64,000 nucleotides of DNA, taken from assembly GCF_014841125.1 (NCBI RefSeq), contig NZ_JACYTQ010000006.1:186001-250000 (forward strand), given 5' to 3'. The translations under genes were made by a program, and so were the position numbers. This DNA comes from Echinicola arenosa (lineage in GTDB: Bacteria; Bacteroidota; Bacteroidia; Cytophagales; Cyclobacteriaceae). Below, piece after piece: positions 34,111 through 43,310 of this stretch (its first letter is position 1; every line of letters starts with the position of its first letter). Under the pieces are notes generated by a model. That model was given only the letters and a program-made list of their open reading frames with translations. It was not told the origin of the DNA and did no database searches.

Positions 34111-35781
34111 ATGAAAAAAATTAATATACTCCTTCTGCTGATTATGCTGATTCAGCTTCCTCTTTTTGCCCAAGAGACAGGTACTGGGTACAGTTCAGCA
34201 GTTCAAATGATAGATAGCGGGAAACAGGAAGAGGCGATGGATCAGTTGCGTCCATATTTGGACTATAAAAAATATGGCAAATTATCTTTATACGCTCATT
34301 ACCATTTTGCAAGGGCTGCCTATAAGAACCAACAGTATCAATTGGCACAGGCCACTTTAGAGCAGCTGTTAAAAAACTATAAATGGGAAAGGGAAGATGA
34401 GGCATTGTACCTTTTGGCCCTTAGTGATTTTGCCCAAAATGAGGCTTATGCAGGTTTAAGTGAGATTGCAAAAATCGATGATCAATCCCTCGTTGAAGAT
34501 GGGTATAAAGCAAGTTATGATTTTTTGAGCAAGAATGCTGCTGTAAGTTTTATGGTAGCACACTGGTCAGCTTTCAAGAACAATGAGGGTTATAGTATTG
34601 CCTTGAAAGAGAAGTTATTGTCTCAGTCAGTTTTGTCTTCCAATGAAAAAGTAGTTTTGGCAGAACTTGAAGAAATGAACATCGGTGGTGCTGAGGGAAG
34701 CACATCAATGGATAAAATAAAAAATCAAGAGCTTGATGTGGCAATCATTTTGCCTTTTAATTATCAAGGTGGATCAGGGGTGAGGAATTTAGAGGGGAAT
34801 AATTTTGTTTTTGAACTCTATCAAGGCATTGATATGGCCGTTGAGGATGCAAAAAGGAAGGGGTTTGATATCAATGTAAAATCTTTCGATACGGAAAGAA
34901 AAAATGAAGTGGTTAGAAAAATTTTGGAGGATTCTTTCTTCAAAAAGGCAGATATCATCATCGGTCCGATTTATCCAGAAGAGACAGAGCTGGTATCATC
35001 ATTTGCAGAGCAACATAAAATACCTTTTATCAATCCCGTATCAAATATGAAGGCCAATTTTGAAGGGAAAGATTATGCTTATTTATTTAGACCTTCCACG
35101 GAAGTAATTGTAGATAAGCTATTGGATTATAGTAGAAGACACGTTACCGGAAACCGAATTGCCCTAGCTTACTCAGGCTCTTCCAGAGATGAACTTATGG
35201 CCAGTCAGTTTGCAAGTGAAGCAGGAAAGAGAGGTTATCGCGTCGCTTATAATCAAAAGGTTGGGTCTAACAATATTCGCAATTTCTTAGAGCAAATAGG
35301 AATGAGACCAGGCATGACCGCCAATGTTGATCAGGTAGTGATTTTCTCTGACGATCCTTATATAGCATCGCCGACATTATCACTTCTAGAGTCTTTGACA
35401 ACTGAAACACCGGTTTTTGTAATGGATAGCTGGTTGTATTTCAATTTTGCCAATTTTGATATGCTGGAAGGGAATGATTTGAATTATATCGGCAACAACT
35501 CAATTAACTTAAGCAAGAAAGAGGTGGAGGATTATCGGTTTAGGTTTTTTGAAAGGTTCAATGCTTATCCTGGAGCGTATGCTTATATAGGGTATGATTT
35601 GATGGGATGGGTAGCCAATGTAATCAATAGCCGCACAGGGTTTGATTTTAGAAAGAACTTGGATCAGAGAGGTCAAACTGATGGCGGATTGGGTTTTGGT
35701 CTTAACTTCAGAAACAGTCACTCAAATCAATATGTACCTGTTTTGAAATTGAACCAAGGCAAACTAGAAGAAATTAAGTAA
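34111..35781 (+). CDS. Exported protein with TPR-like N-terminus and periplasmic-binding-protein fold
   Basis: 556 residues. Signal peptide about 1-20 ([16 protein letters not shown]). Residues about 25-200 are helical with TPR-like spacing ([20 protein letters not shown]). From about 208 a type I periplasmic binding fold follows ([61 protein letters not shown]). This TPR-plus-binding-protein layout is that of LpoA, an activator of penicillin-binding protein 1A, though similarity is architectural. No ABC transporter genes are near. hemL starts 11 bases downstream, so they are probably co-transcribed. Confidence 0.75.
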   Translation: MKKINILLLLIMLIQLPLFAQETGTGYSSAVQMIDSGKQEEAMDQLRPYLDYKKYGKLSLYAHYHFARAAYKNQQYQLAQATLEQLLKNYKWEREDEALYLLALSDFAQNEAYAGLSEIAKIDDQSLVEDGYKASYDFLSKNAAVSFMVAHWSAFKNNEGYSIALKEKLLSQSVLSSNEKVVLAELEEMNIGGAEGSTSMDKIKNQELDVAIILPFNYQGGSGVRNLEGNNFVFELYQGIDMAVEDAKRKGFDINVKSFDTERKNEVVRKILEDSFFKKADIIIGPIYPEETELVSSFAEQHKIPFINPVSNMKANFEGKDYAYLFRPSTEVIVDKLLDYSRRHVTGNRIALAYSGSSRDELMASQFASEAGKRGYRVAYNQKVGSNNIRNFLEQIGMRPGMTANVDQVVIFSDDPYIASPTLSLLESLTTETPVFVMDSWLYFNFANFDMLEGNDLNYIGNNSINLSKKEVEDYRFRFFERFNAYPGAYAYIGYDLMGWVANVINSRTGFDFRKNLDQRGQTDGGLGFGLNFRNSHSNQYVPVLKLNQGKLEEIK

Positions 35782-35792
35782 TTACAGTTTTA

Positions 35793-37082
35793 ATGGATAT
35801 TAGTAATAGTAAATCGCTTTTTGCGAACGCTCAAAATTTTATACCCGGAGGAGTTAATTCTCCAGTAAGGGCTTTTAAGGCAGTTGGAGGTGATCCATTG
35901 TTTATCAAAAAGGCTGATGGGGCTTATTTATATGATGAGGATGATAATCGCTATATAGAGCTTATTAATAGTTGGGGGCCTATGATCTTGGGACATAACC
36001 ATCCTGTTATAAAGGAAGCAGTTATCAAGGCAATGGAAAGTGGGACATCTTTTGGTGCTCCAACAGCAAAAGAAATTGAGATTGCAGCGCTTATAACCAA
36101 AATGGTGCCTTCTGTAGAGAAAGTAAGGATGGTGAATTCAGGTACTGAAGCCACTATGTCTGCAGTGAGATTAGCAAGAGGCTTTACCGGCAGAGATAAG
36201 TTTATCAAGTTTGAAGGTAATTATCATGGACATGGCGATTCATTTTTGATAGCTGCTGGATCTGGAGCCATCACAATGGGGGCACCCAACTCTCCAGGTG
36301 TAACAATAGGTACAGCAAAGGATACACTTCTTGCCCTATATAATGATCTAGAGTCAGTTGAACAACTAATAGAGGCTAATAAGGCAGAAGTAGCAGCCAT
36401 TATTCTTGAACCAGTCCCTGGGAATATGGGCCTTGTGCTTCCAGAGGAGGGGTTTTTACAAGGTTTAAGAAAACTCTGTGATGAAGAAGGAATTGTACTG
36501 ATTTTTGATGAAGTGATGACAGGTTTTAGATTGGCCAAAGGAGGTGCGCAGGAAGTCTTTGGTGTAACTCCAGACTTGACTACCATGGGTAAGATTATTG
36601 GAGGTGGAATGCCTGTGGGAGCATATGGCGGTAAGAAAGAAATCATGGATTTTGTATCTCCTGTGGGGCCAGTTTATCAGGCAGGAACTCTTTCTGGCAA
36701 TCCTATTGCCATGGCTGCAGGTTTGGCAATGTTACAATACTTGGATCAAGAGCCTGGAGTGTATAATCAATTGGAGTCAATTGGGAATAAGTTGGTAGGT
36801 GGTGTCAAACAAAGTTTGTCTAAGCTAGGATTGAACTACTCCATGAATCATTTAGGAAGTATGTACAGTTTATTCTTCTCTGAAGAAAAAATCATAGATT
36901 TTGAAACAGCTAAAACTTCCGATACTGCACTGTTTGGCAAATACTTTCAAGCCATGCTGAAGAGGGGAGTTTATTTGCCTCCTTCACAATTTGAGAGTTT
37001 GTTTTTGTCTACATCCCTCAAAGAAGAGCATATAGAATACATTATTCAGGCAAATGAAGAATCCTTGAAAGAGATTTTATAA
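35793..37082 (+). CDS. hemL: Glutamate-1-semialdehyde 2,1-aminomutase
   Basis: PLP enzyme making 5-aminolevulinate in the C5 haem pathway. The 429 residues match the family: [19 protein letters not shown] at the start, [40 protein letters not shown] (PLP-binding Asp), and the Schiff-base Lys in [15 protein letters not shown] (about 265). hemA, which supplies its substrate, is on the other strand 16 kb away in this window. Followed by a strong terminator. Confidence 0.96.
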   Translation: MDISNSKSLFANAQNFIPGGVNSPVRAFKAVGGDPLFIKKADGAYLYDEDDNRYIELINSWGPMILGHNHPVIKEAVIKAMESGTSFGAPTAKEIEIAALITKMVPSVEKVRMVNSGTEATMSAVRLARGFTGRDKFIKFEGNYHGHGDSFLIAAGSGAITMGAPNSPGVTIGTAKDTLLALYNDLESVEQLIEANKAEVAAIILEPVPGNMGLVLPEEGFLQGLRKLCDEEGIVLIFDEVMTGFRLAKGGAQEVFGVTPDLTTMGKIIGGGMPVGAYGGKKEIMDFVSPVGPVYQAGTLSGNPIAMAAGLAMLQYLDQEPGVYNQLESIGNKLVGGVKQSLSKLGLNYSMNHLGSMYSLFFSEEKIIDFETAKTSDTALFGKYFQAMLKRGVYLPPSQFESLFLSTSLKEEHIEYIIQANEESLKEIL

Positions 37083-37086
37083 ACTG

Positions 37087-37118
37087 AAAGTCTGCTTACT
37101 TTTAAGCAGACTTTTTTA
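37087..37118 (+). terminator. Rho-independent terminator of hemL
   Basis: AAAGTCTGCTTA and TAAGCAGACTTT form a perfect 12-bp stem around CTTT, followed by further Ts. The minus-strand gene ends at 37116 and so touches it. Confidence 0.92.
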
Positions 37119-38162
37119 TAGGGTGATTAAGGAAAGGTAAAGTTCAGTGCCAACAGCAATAGCAAGAAGGTTAAAATAAATAAATCCTAGGATCCAGAAC
37201 TTTATAAGTAATTTAAGCCACCCTTGCGTGTGGATTTTCAAAATACTGATGTAGGCATAGGTGGTTACTCCAACAAAACAGACAATGCCTACTAAGGATA
37301 AGTTGCCTAATTCGTAATTGAGCAGAAAGATGCCACATCCATAAATCAAATAGGCAAAACTATGGATATGTAATGAATGGATAAGGTGCTCAATGTAGTA
37401 TTTGGAACTTTTTAAAAAGAGTAGTTTCAAAAGCAATGCAAAAAACGGCAACAGAAAAAACATCATGATTGGGAGATTTCTTGCTGAATTGATAATGTAA
37501 ATGTTAGAGTTAGCAATGAAGTTTCTTTGAGCCTTTATGTCAAAGTTATTAGTGAGGCCAAAGCTGCTTTTTTGAAGTGACGCTTTGAAGGAACTATCGC
37601 TAATTTGTTGGTCTTGGGCAGCTAACTTTAATTCTAGCCAAGGTGATCTGGTTGGAATAGAGTCAAAAGCAGAAGTGTCGGCAGATGTTAATTGTTTGTT
37701 GAGGTTATTCAATTCTTCTTTCCCAACTATTTTTTCCAGTTCAGCTTTATCACTTGAGTTAAGGGAGTCGTTTAAGTTGACTTTAATGGCATTTTTGGTT
37801 TTTTCATCAGTCAGCTGACTAGTCATGATTCGATCCACAATATCAGGGGGGATAATGATACTGATGGCAAAAAAGTAGAAAAGTGACAGCATTAAATACA
37901 GTCTGATTGGGTGAATGTACTTTCTTCTTTGGCCTGCATTAAATACTTGAGTGAGTTTCCCGGGTTTGCTCAGAAAAGGTGGGATGGTTCTGAAAAAAGT
38001 AGAGTCAAAGTTGAGATAATTGGAAAAGAAATCATGTATAAAAACTTGGAAAGGTACTTTTTGATCCATGTTTTCTTGGCCGCAGTTTGGACAAAAGTTG
38101 TCATTTTCATCGAGGTTTTGATCACAGTTAAGGCAAAAAGCTAATTTTCTTTCGTCTTTCAT
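37116..38162 (-). CDS. DUF3667-type membrane protein with N-terminal zinc ribbon
   Basis: 348 residues. The N-terminus has CLNCDQNLDENDNFCPNCGQ, two CxxC pairs typical of a zinc ribbon, followed by the DUF3667 core (FFSNYLNFDSTFFRT, GKRRKYIHP-like GQRRKYIHPIRLYL). There are about five hydrophobic segments: near 105-125 and four in the C-terminal third. A polar region of about 80 residues (130-210) between the first and second segments is probably extracytoplasmic. The family is widespread in Bacteroidota; its function is unknown. It stands alone. Confidence 0.82.
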   Translation of the reverse strand: MKDERKLAFCLNCDQNLDENDNFCPNCGQENMDQKVPFQVFIHDFFSNYLNFDSTFFRTIPPFLSKPGKLTQVFNAGQRRKYIHPIRLYLMLSLFYFFAISIIIPPDIVDRIMTSQLTDEKTKNAIKVNLNDSLNSSDKAELEKIVGKEELNNLNKQLTSADTSAFDSIPTRSPWLELKLAAQDQQISDSSFKASLQKSSFGLTNNFDIKAQRNFIANSNIYIINSARNLPIMMFFLLPFFALLLKLLFLKSSKYYIEHLIHSLHIHSFAYLIYGCGIFLLNYELGNLSLVGIVCFVGVTTYAYISILKIHTQGWLKLLIKFWILGFIYFNLLAIAVGTELYLSLITL

Positions 38163-38315
38163 AAAATCATGGATTGAGCATGTTAATATACAGTTTTGTA
38201 TGAAGTTTTGAAACAGTTATGAGTAGCCTGATTATTCTCTCAAAAATTGATGGTGTGAGAATTTGCTATTAGTTTTGGTGAGGAATTGTAAAACTGTTTA
38301 AAGCTAAAAAAATAT

Positions 38316-38672
38316 ATGGTGGATAAATTAATGGTTTATGGTATCAAAAACTGTGATACTATGAAGAAAACATTCAAGTTGTTGGAGGAGCAAAATGTAG
38401 ATTATGATTTTGTGGATTATAAAAAACAGGCTCCTTCTGAGGACTTGCTGAAGTCTTTTTTAAAGAAAATCCCTTTGGATATTTTGGTAAATAAGCGAGG
38501 AACTACTTACAGAAAGCTTAGTGAAGAGGATAAGAGTCAGCTGGAAGCAGTCTCATCAGCATTACAGCTGCTCATTGAGAACAGTAGTATGATCAAGCGA
38601 CCAGTGATGGTTTATCCCGATGGAGAGGTATTGGTAGGTTTTCAGAAAGATAGAATCGTGGAGAAAAAATAA
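38316..38672 (+). CDS. ArsC/Spx-fold protein (YffB-like)
   Basis: Thioredoxin-fold protein of 118 residues in the arsenate reductase/Spx/YffB family. The N-terminal strand ends in YGIKNCDTMKK, with a single Cys (14) rather than the CxxC redox switch of Spx. RPVMVYPDGEVLVGF matches the family's cis-Pro region. The NCDTxKK form is closest to YffB, whose role is unclear and which is not proven to reduce arsenate. No ars operon genes are near, so arsenic resistance is unlikely. Terminates in a hairpin shared with the NlpE-like gene. Confidence 0.88.
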   Translation: MVDKLMVYGIKNCDTMKKTFKLLEEQNVDYDFVDYKKQAPSEDLLKSFLKKIPLDILVNKRGTTYRKLSEEDKSQLEAVSSALQLLIENSSMIKRPVMVYPDGEVLVGFQKDRIVEKK

Positions 38673-38699
38673 AGCCTGAAACTCAGGCTTTATTTTTTT
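38664..38699. terminator. Bidirectional terminator between ArsC-like and NlpE-like genes
   Basis: AAATAAAGCCTGA and TCAGGCTTTATTT form a perfect 13-bp stem around AAC, flanked by A-run and T-run. It includes the last codons of both convergent genes. Confidence 0.88.
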
Positions 38700-39175
38700 G
38701 TCAATGTATAATTCAGATCTGATTTGATAATTTTATTGTTTTTATCTAACAAAATGAAGTTGTTGCTCTCTTTATCTTGGAGGAAAGTATTTACTGGATT
38801 GCCATTTTCGTCCAGCAATGTAATTAACATCGCTCCTTGATCGCCTTCTATTCCATAAGAGACCTCATAGGTTCCTTTTGACTCAACAGTTCTTTCACCC
38901 TCTTGACGGCCTTTGTATACCTCGGTAAGGGTGTACTCCCTTTCAGTTTTGTCAGCTTTGTTCTCTATACGTAGGGTCATTTGGATTTCACTACAACTTG
39001 CACAAGGGATACTTCCTTCATAAGTAGTCCAAGTTGAAGCTCCCTCTGCTAGAACATGATCTGCTTCATTTACTTTTTCTAAAGAAGATTCTTCATTCGC
39101 TGTTTCCGATGTTGGTGCATCACAGGAAGCCAAGATCCCTGCCATCCCAAGGGCTAACACTAAATTCTTATTCAT
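38690..39175 (-). CDS. NlpE-like lipoprotein
   Basis: 161-residue lipoprotein: signal peptide with lipobox LASC (Cys about 18), then an acidic linker (SETANEESSLEKVNEAD) and an NlpE N-terminal-type domain with YEGSIPCASCSEIQMTLRI, carrying the CxxC that in NlpE senses copper or redox/folding stress. The remainder is a beta barrel-like domain (KGTYEVSYG, NTFLQDKESNNFILLD). In E. coli NlpE signals surface and lipoprotein stress to Cpx; no such system is seen nearby. tdh lies eight bases upstream in the same direction. Confidence 0.85.
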   Translation of the reverse strand: MNKNLVLALGMAGILASCDAPTSETANEESSLEKVNEADHVLAEGASTWTTYEGSIPCASCSEIQMTLRIENKADKTEREYTLTEVYKGRQEGERTVESKGTYEVSYGIEGDQGAMLITLLDENGNPVNTFLQDKESNNFILLDKNNKIIKSDLNYTLTKK

Positions 39176-39183
39176 GCGGTTGA

Positions 39184-40140
39184 TTATTTAAAGTTGACTA
39201 AATAGGTAGGCAAGTTAGCCAAAATATCTTTAGTCATGTCTTCTAATCCATAAGAATGTTCCCACCCCCAGTCGTTTCTAGCAGCGCTGTCATCAATGCT
39301 ATCTGGCCAAGTGTCCGCAATGTTTTGTCTGAAGTCAGGCTTATAACTTATTTCAAAGTCAGCATGGTGCTTTTTAATGCTTTCGTAAATTTCTTTTGGT
39401 GAAAAGCTGATTCCTCCCAAGTTATAGCTTGATCTCACTTTGATTTTTTCGGCTGGAGCATGCATTAGGTCGATAGTGGCTTTGATTGCATCAGGCATGT
39501 ACATCATAGGAAGGTATGAATCTTCTCTTAAGAAGCATTCAAAATGTTCCCCTTCAATTGCTTTATGAAAAATATCAACCGCATAATCCGTGGTGCCACC
39601 ACCGGGTAATGATTTGTAACCGATCAATCCAGGGTAACGAAGGCTCCTTACATCGACATTGTATTTTTGGAAATAATATTCACACCATCTTTCTCCTGCT
39701 TGTTTGGAGATACCATATACGGTGTTGGGATCCATGACACAGTCCTGAGGTGTATTTTTCATAGGAGTGCTCGGGCCAAAAACGGCAATTGAAGAAGGCC
39801 AATATATTTTGTTGAGCTTGTACTCTTTAGCTATTTCCAAAATGGATAATAGGCTGTCCATATTGAGTTTCCAAGCAAATAACGGGTTCTTTTCACTTGT
39901 TGCAGAAAGAATGGCTGCCAAATGGTAAATTTGTGTGACTTTTTCCTCTTTGATAATTTTGACCATTTGGTCATTGTCCAGCACATTTAGAGGAATAAAT
40001 TGACAATAGTCAAATTTATGGGCTGCAGCTCCATTGATATCAGTGGCAATTACATTGTCTCCTCCGTAAATATCAACCAAAGCTTGCGTAAGTTCTGAGC
40101 CTAATTGGCCTGCTGCTCCCGTTATTAAAATCCTTTCCAT
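39184..40140 (-). CDS. tdh: L-threonine 3-dehydrogenase, SDR (epimerase-like) type
   Basis: Oxidises L-threonine to 2-amino-3-ketobutyrate with NAD+. The 318 residues are an extended SDR: GAAGQLGSEL (7-16) binds NAD, YGISK carries the catalytic Tyr/Lys, and WPSSIAVFGPSTP, RYPGLIGYK, GGGTTDYAVDIFHKA and LPMMYMPDAI are the hallmarks of SDR-type Tdh rather than UDP-glucose epimerase. The partner enzyme gene kbl is divergently transcribed 169 bases away, confirming the threonine-degradation role. This is not the zinc-dependent Tdh of E. coli. Confidence 0.93.
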   Translation of the reverse strand: MERILITGAAGQLGSELTQALVDIYGGDNVIATDINGAAAHKFDYCQFIPLNVLDNDQMVKIIKEEKVTQIYHLAAILSATSEKNPLFAWKLNMDSLLSILEIAKEYKLNKIYWPSSIAVFGPSTPMKNTPQDCVMDPNTVYGISKQAGERWCEYYFQKYNVDVRSLRYPGLIGYKSLPGGGTTDYAVDIFHKAIEGEHFECFLREDSYLPMMYMPDAIKATIDLMHAPAEKIKVRSSYNLGGISFSPKEIYESIKKHHADFEISYKPDFRQNIADTWPDSIDDSAARNDWGWEHSYGLEDMTKDILANLPTYLVNFK

Positions 40141-40196
40141 AATCTCTAGCAGCCTAGCTAAATCTTTTTAGCAAGGTCTTTTTTAATAGTTTAGGG

Positions 40197-40241
40197 TTTA
40201 TAAATGGTAAAATTAATAAATTCAATTTTACCATTTATAAA
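40197..40241. promoter_or_regulatory. 18-bp inverted repeat in the tdh-kbl divergent promoter region
   Basis: TTTATAAATGGTAAAATT (40197-40214) is repeated as its exact reverse complement at 40224-40241, with a 9-base spacer AATAAATTC. It lies between the start codons of tdh and kbl. It is not followed by a clean T-run in either direction close to the stem, so an operator shared by the two promoters is more likely than a terminator. Confidence 0.65.
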
Positions 40242-40309
40242 TATTTTCAATTACATTTATACGAAAGTTTTTCCGTAGCAATAATACGAAATAAAAATCC
40301 AAATATATT

Positions 40310-41503
40310 ATGTACGAAAGTTTAAAATCAAAATTAGACAAGGAACTGAAAGAAATAATAGATTCAGGGCTTTATAAGACAGAGCGAATCATTACCTCTC
40401 CACAAGGGGCAGAGATCAAAACCCAAGAAGGGAAAGAGGTATTGAATTTTTGCGCTAATAATTATTTGGGATTGTCAAGTCACCCTAAAGTGATCGAAGC
40501 TGCAAAGAATGCGATTGACAGTCATGGCTATGGAATGTCTTCTGTGAGATTTATATGCGGAACACAGGATATCCACAAAGAACTTGAAAATAAGATCAGT
40601 GAGTTTTTAGGCACGGAGGACACCATCCTTTACGCAGCTGCTTTTGATGCGAATGGGGGAGTTTTCGAGCCATTGTTAGGCCCTGAAGATGCCATTATCT
40701 CAGATGCTTTGAACCATGCTTCTATTATCGATGGGGTGCGCTTATGCAAAGCCATGAGGTTTCGCTACAAGCACAATGATATGGAGGACCTTGAGCAGCA
40801 GCTAAAGGATGCGAATGAAAAGGGAGCAAAGCAAAAGTTAATTGTGACAGATGGTGCTTTTTCTATGGATGGTACAATTGCACAAATGGATAAGATAGTC
40901 GAATTAGCTGAAAAATATGGTGCGATTGTCATGTCTGACGAGTGTCATTCTACAGGCTTTATTGGTAAGACTGGTAGAGGTGTTCATGAATTGAAGGGTG
41001 TGATGGGCAAGATGGATATCATTACAGGAACACTCGGGAAGGCTTTGGGCGGTGCTTCAGGAGGATTTACTTCTGGAAGAAAAGAAATCATTGATATTTT
41101 GAGACAAAGATCACGTCCTTATCTATTTTCAAATACTTTGGCTCCGTCTATCACAGGTGCTTCAATAGCAGTATTTGACCTTTTGTCCAGTACAACTGAA
41201 TTAAGGGATAAGCTGGAAGAAAACACACAGTACTTCAGAGAAAAAATGACAGCCGCTGGGTTTGACATTAAGCCAGGGGTACATCCGATTGTTCCAATTA
41301 TGTTGTATGACGCGGTGCTTTCTCAAAAGATGGCAGAAAAGTTGCTAGAAAGAGGCATATATGTAATTGGTTTCTATTATCCTGTAGTGCCAAAAGGTCA
41401 GGCGAGAATCAGGGTACAGATCTCTGCTGGACATGATAAAAAGCACTTGGATGCAGCCATTGATGCCTTTACGGAAGTAGGAAAGGAGCTTGGTGTTATT
41501 TAA
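40310..41503 (+). CDS. kbl: Glycine C-acetyltransferase (2-amino-3-ketobutyrate CoA ligase)
   Basis: PLP enzyme that cleaves 2-amino-3-ketobutyrate with CoA to glycine and acetyl-CoA. The 397 residues belong to the alpha-oxoamine synthase family: [16 protein letters not shown] near the start, [24 protein letters not shown] (PLP Asp/His) and the Schiff-base Lys in [14 protein letters not shown]. It completes the pathway begun by the divergent tdh gene. A strong bidirectional terminator follows. Confidence 0.96.
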   Translation: MYESLKSKLDKELKEIIDSGLYKTERIITSPQGAEIKTQEGKEVLNFCANNYLGLSSHPKVIEAAKNAIDSHGYGMSSVRFICGTQDIHKELENKISEFLGTEDTILYAAAFDANGGVFEPLLGPEDAIISDALNHASIIDGVRLCKAMRFRYKHNDMEDLEQQLKDANEKGAKQKLIVTDGAFSMDGTIAQMDKIVELAEKYGAIVMSDECHSTGFIGKTGRGVHELKGVMGKMDIITGTLGKALGGASGGFTSGRKEIIDILRQRSRPYLFSNTLAPSITGASIAVFDLLSSTTELRDKLEENTQYFREKMTAAGFDIKPGVHPIVPIMLYDAVLSQKMAEKLLERGIYVIGFYYPVVPKGQARIRVQISAGHDKKHLDAAIDAFTEVGKELGVI

Positions 41504-41513
41504 CCAAAAAGTA

Positions 41514-41553
41514 GCATAAAAAAAGCAACTCATTTGAGTTGCTTTTTTTATGC
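41514..41553. terminator. Bidirectional terminator, 40-bp near-perfect palindrome
   Basis: GCATAAAAAAAGCAACTCA (41514-41532) and its exact complement (41535-41553) are separated by TT only. It includes the last codon and stop of cdaA and lies 10 bases after the kbl stop, serving both convergent genes. Confidence 0.92.
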
Positions 41554-42414
41554 CTCAGCAGTTCGCTGTTTTAATTTTTTATTTTCAAAAGAGTTGATGA
41601 ATTCAAATTTATCATCAATGTCTGCACCAGCTAAATAGCTGTTGAGCATTTCTCTTAGTTCCTGAAAAGAAAGGTTATGGAGGATATTTCCATTTTTGGC
41701 CATGGATACCTGTCCTGTTTCTTCTGAAACGATCAAGACTAAGGTATCAGTGGCCTCGGACATTCCTATGGCAGCCCTATGTCTTAATCCAAATTGAGCT
41801 GGGACCTCTTTTTCTGTGACAGGAAGGATGCATCTTGCGGCTTTTACCTTTCCATTATAAATGATTACAGCACCATCGTGAAGTGGGCTATATTTGTTGA
41901 AAATAGAAATCAATAATCTTTTGGAGACGACAGCGTCAATCAAGTCACCACTTTCAGCATAAAATTTCAATTCAGAATTTCTGGAGATCACCAATAAAGC
42001 TCCAGTGCTGGTTCCTGCCAAGGATTTAGATGCTTCAATGATGGGGGTAATGTTGAAAGCCATGGTTCCTTTTTTTCTCCAGAAAAGCAATTCCTGAAGG
42101 ACGTTTTCATTGGATAAGATGGATGTCTTCCCTATGATGAGGAGGAATTTCCTGATTTCTGGAGCAAAAAGAATAATTGCAGCAATAACACCTACTCCCA
42201 TAAATTGCCCCAAGATGATGGATAATAACTCCATTTTTGCGGCATTTACCACCAAGTAAACTAGGTATAGCGATAAGAAGCCTAAAAATATTTTGATGGC
42301 CACACTACCTCGCATCAATTTATAGACTTGGTAAATGAGTACACTTACCAATGTGATGTCTATAATATTGACGATAGAAACGTCTAAAAATCCTATTTTG
42401 AAAAGTAGTGTCAA
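41548..42414 (-). CDS. cdaA: Diadenylate cyclase CdaA
   Basis: Membrane-bound enzyme that makes the second messenger c-di-AMP from two ATP. The 288 residues have three hydrophobic segments (about 12-95) and a DisA_N catalytic domain (about 115-255) with the active-site motifs HDGAVII and GLRHRAAIG. The C-terminal 30 residues are polar. Its start overlaps the folP stop by four bases (ATGA), an arrangement widely seen in Bacteroidota. No GlmM or CdaR gene is adjacent, unlike in Firmicutes. Confidence 0.95.
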   Translation of the reverse strand: MTLLFKIGFLDVSIVNIIDITLVSVLIYQVYKLMRGSVAIKIFLGFLSLYLVYLVVNAAKMELLSIILGQFMGVGVIAAIILFAPEIRKFLLIIGKTSILSNENVLQELLFWRKKGTMAFNITPIIEASKSLAGTSTGALLVISRNSELKFYAESGDLIDAVVSKRLLISIFNKYSPLHDGAVIIYNGKVKAARCILPVTEKEVPAQFGLRHRAAIGMSEATDTLVLIVSEETGQVSMAKNGNILHNLSFQELREMLNSYLAGADIDDKFEFINSFENKKLKQRTAEA

Positions 42415-43295
42415 GGGTATATGTTTTTATATAATTTTATGGTTTGGGTTGCTTCTTTTACATCATGTACTCTTAAAATTTTAGCTCCATTAATCAGAGC
42501 TGCCATGTTCAGGGCGGTTGTTCCGTTAAGGGCCTCCTCTGGAGAAATGTCCAAAGTTTTGTAAATCATAGATTTTCTAGAGACTCCTGCTAATATAGGG
42601 TTTTTTATAGTCTTAAAATAAGATAAATTTTTAAGAATCCTATAATTTTGTGATGTCGTTTTCGCAAAACCAAACCCAGGGTCAATTATTACATCTTTAA
42701 TGCCAGCTTTATGACATTGGTTCAGTTTTTCGTTAAAAAAAGATAAAATTTCTTTTTCTATATTATTATACTCCGTTTTGGACTGCATGGTTTCGGGATT
42801 TCCACGCATATGCATGCAGATAAAAGGAACATCCATTGATCCAACAGTCGGAATCATATTATGGTCAAGTTCTCCTCCGGATATATCGTTCACAATATCA
42901 GCGCCTTCGGATATGGATTCTTTGGCTACTTCATGCCTAAAAGTATCAACCGAAAGTAATATATCTGGAAAATGTTTTTTTAAAGAGCGGACAGCAGGAA
43001 TAACTCTTTTGATTTCATCTCCTGTAGACACATTTACAGCGCCAGGGCGGCTACTATATCCTCCCAGATCAAAAATTACAGCGCCATCCTCAACCATTTT
43101 TTCGGCTTTGCTGAGGAGCTGTCTTTCGTCATCAGAAATTCTACTATCCGCAAAGAACGAGTCCGGTGTGACATTCAAAATACCCATCACACAGGGATCA
43201 TCCAGCATAATGAGCTTTCCTTTAATTTGAAGTGTTATTTTTGAATGAAATAATTTATCTTCGGTTTCTGAAGAAGACTTTGGACTATCTTTCAT
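42411..43295 (-). CDS. folP: Dihydropteroate synthase
   Basis: Condenses p-aminobenzoate with dihydropterin pyrophosphate in folate synthesis; the target of sulfonamides. The 294 residues show VMGILNVTPDSFFADS (about 36-51), FDLGGYSSRPGA, VDTFRHEVA, NDISGG, CMHMRGNPETMQ, IDPGFGFAKT and the C-terminal ILRVHDV. The first 25 residues are a poorly conserved polar extension; ATG 43295 is the only nearby start. The divergent DUF1599 gene begins just 16 bases away. Confidence 0.95.
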   Translation of the reverse strand: MKDSPKSSSETEDKLFHSKITLQIKGKLIMLDDPCVMGILNVTPDSFFADSRISDDERQLLSKAEKMVEDGAVIFDLGGYSSRPGAVNVSTGDEIKRVIPAVRSLKKHFPDILLSVDTFRHEVAKESISEGADIVNDISGGELDHNMIPTVGSMDVPFICMHMRGNPETMQSKTEYNNIEKEILSFFNEKLNQCHKAGIKDVIIDPGFGFAKTTSQNYRILKNLSYFKTIKNPILAGVSRKSMIYKTLDISPEEALNGTTALNMAALINGAKILRVHDVKEATQTIKLYKNIYP

Positions 43296-43310
43296 TTAAT
43301 TAAAATTGCT

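Noticed and set aside
38316-38672. Arsenate reductase for arsenic resistance
   Set aside because: The Cys motif is YffB-like and there are no ars regulators or pumps nearby.
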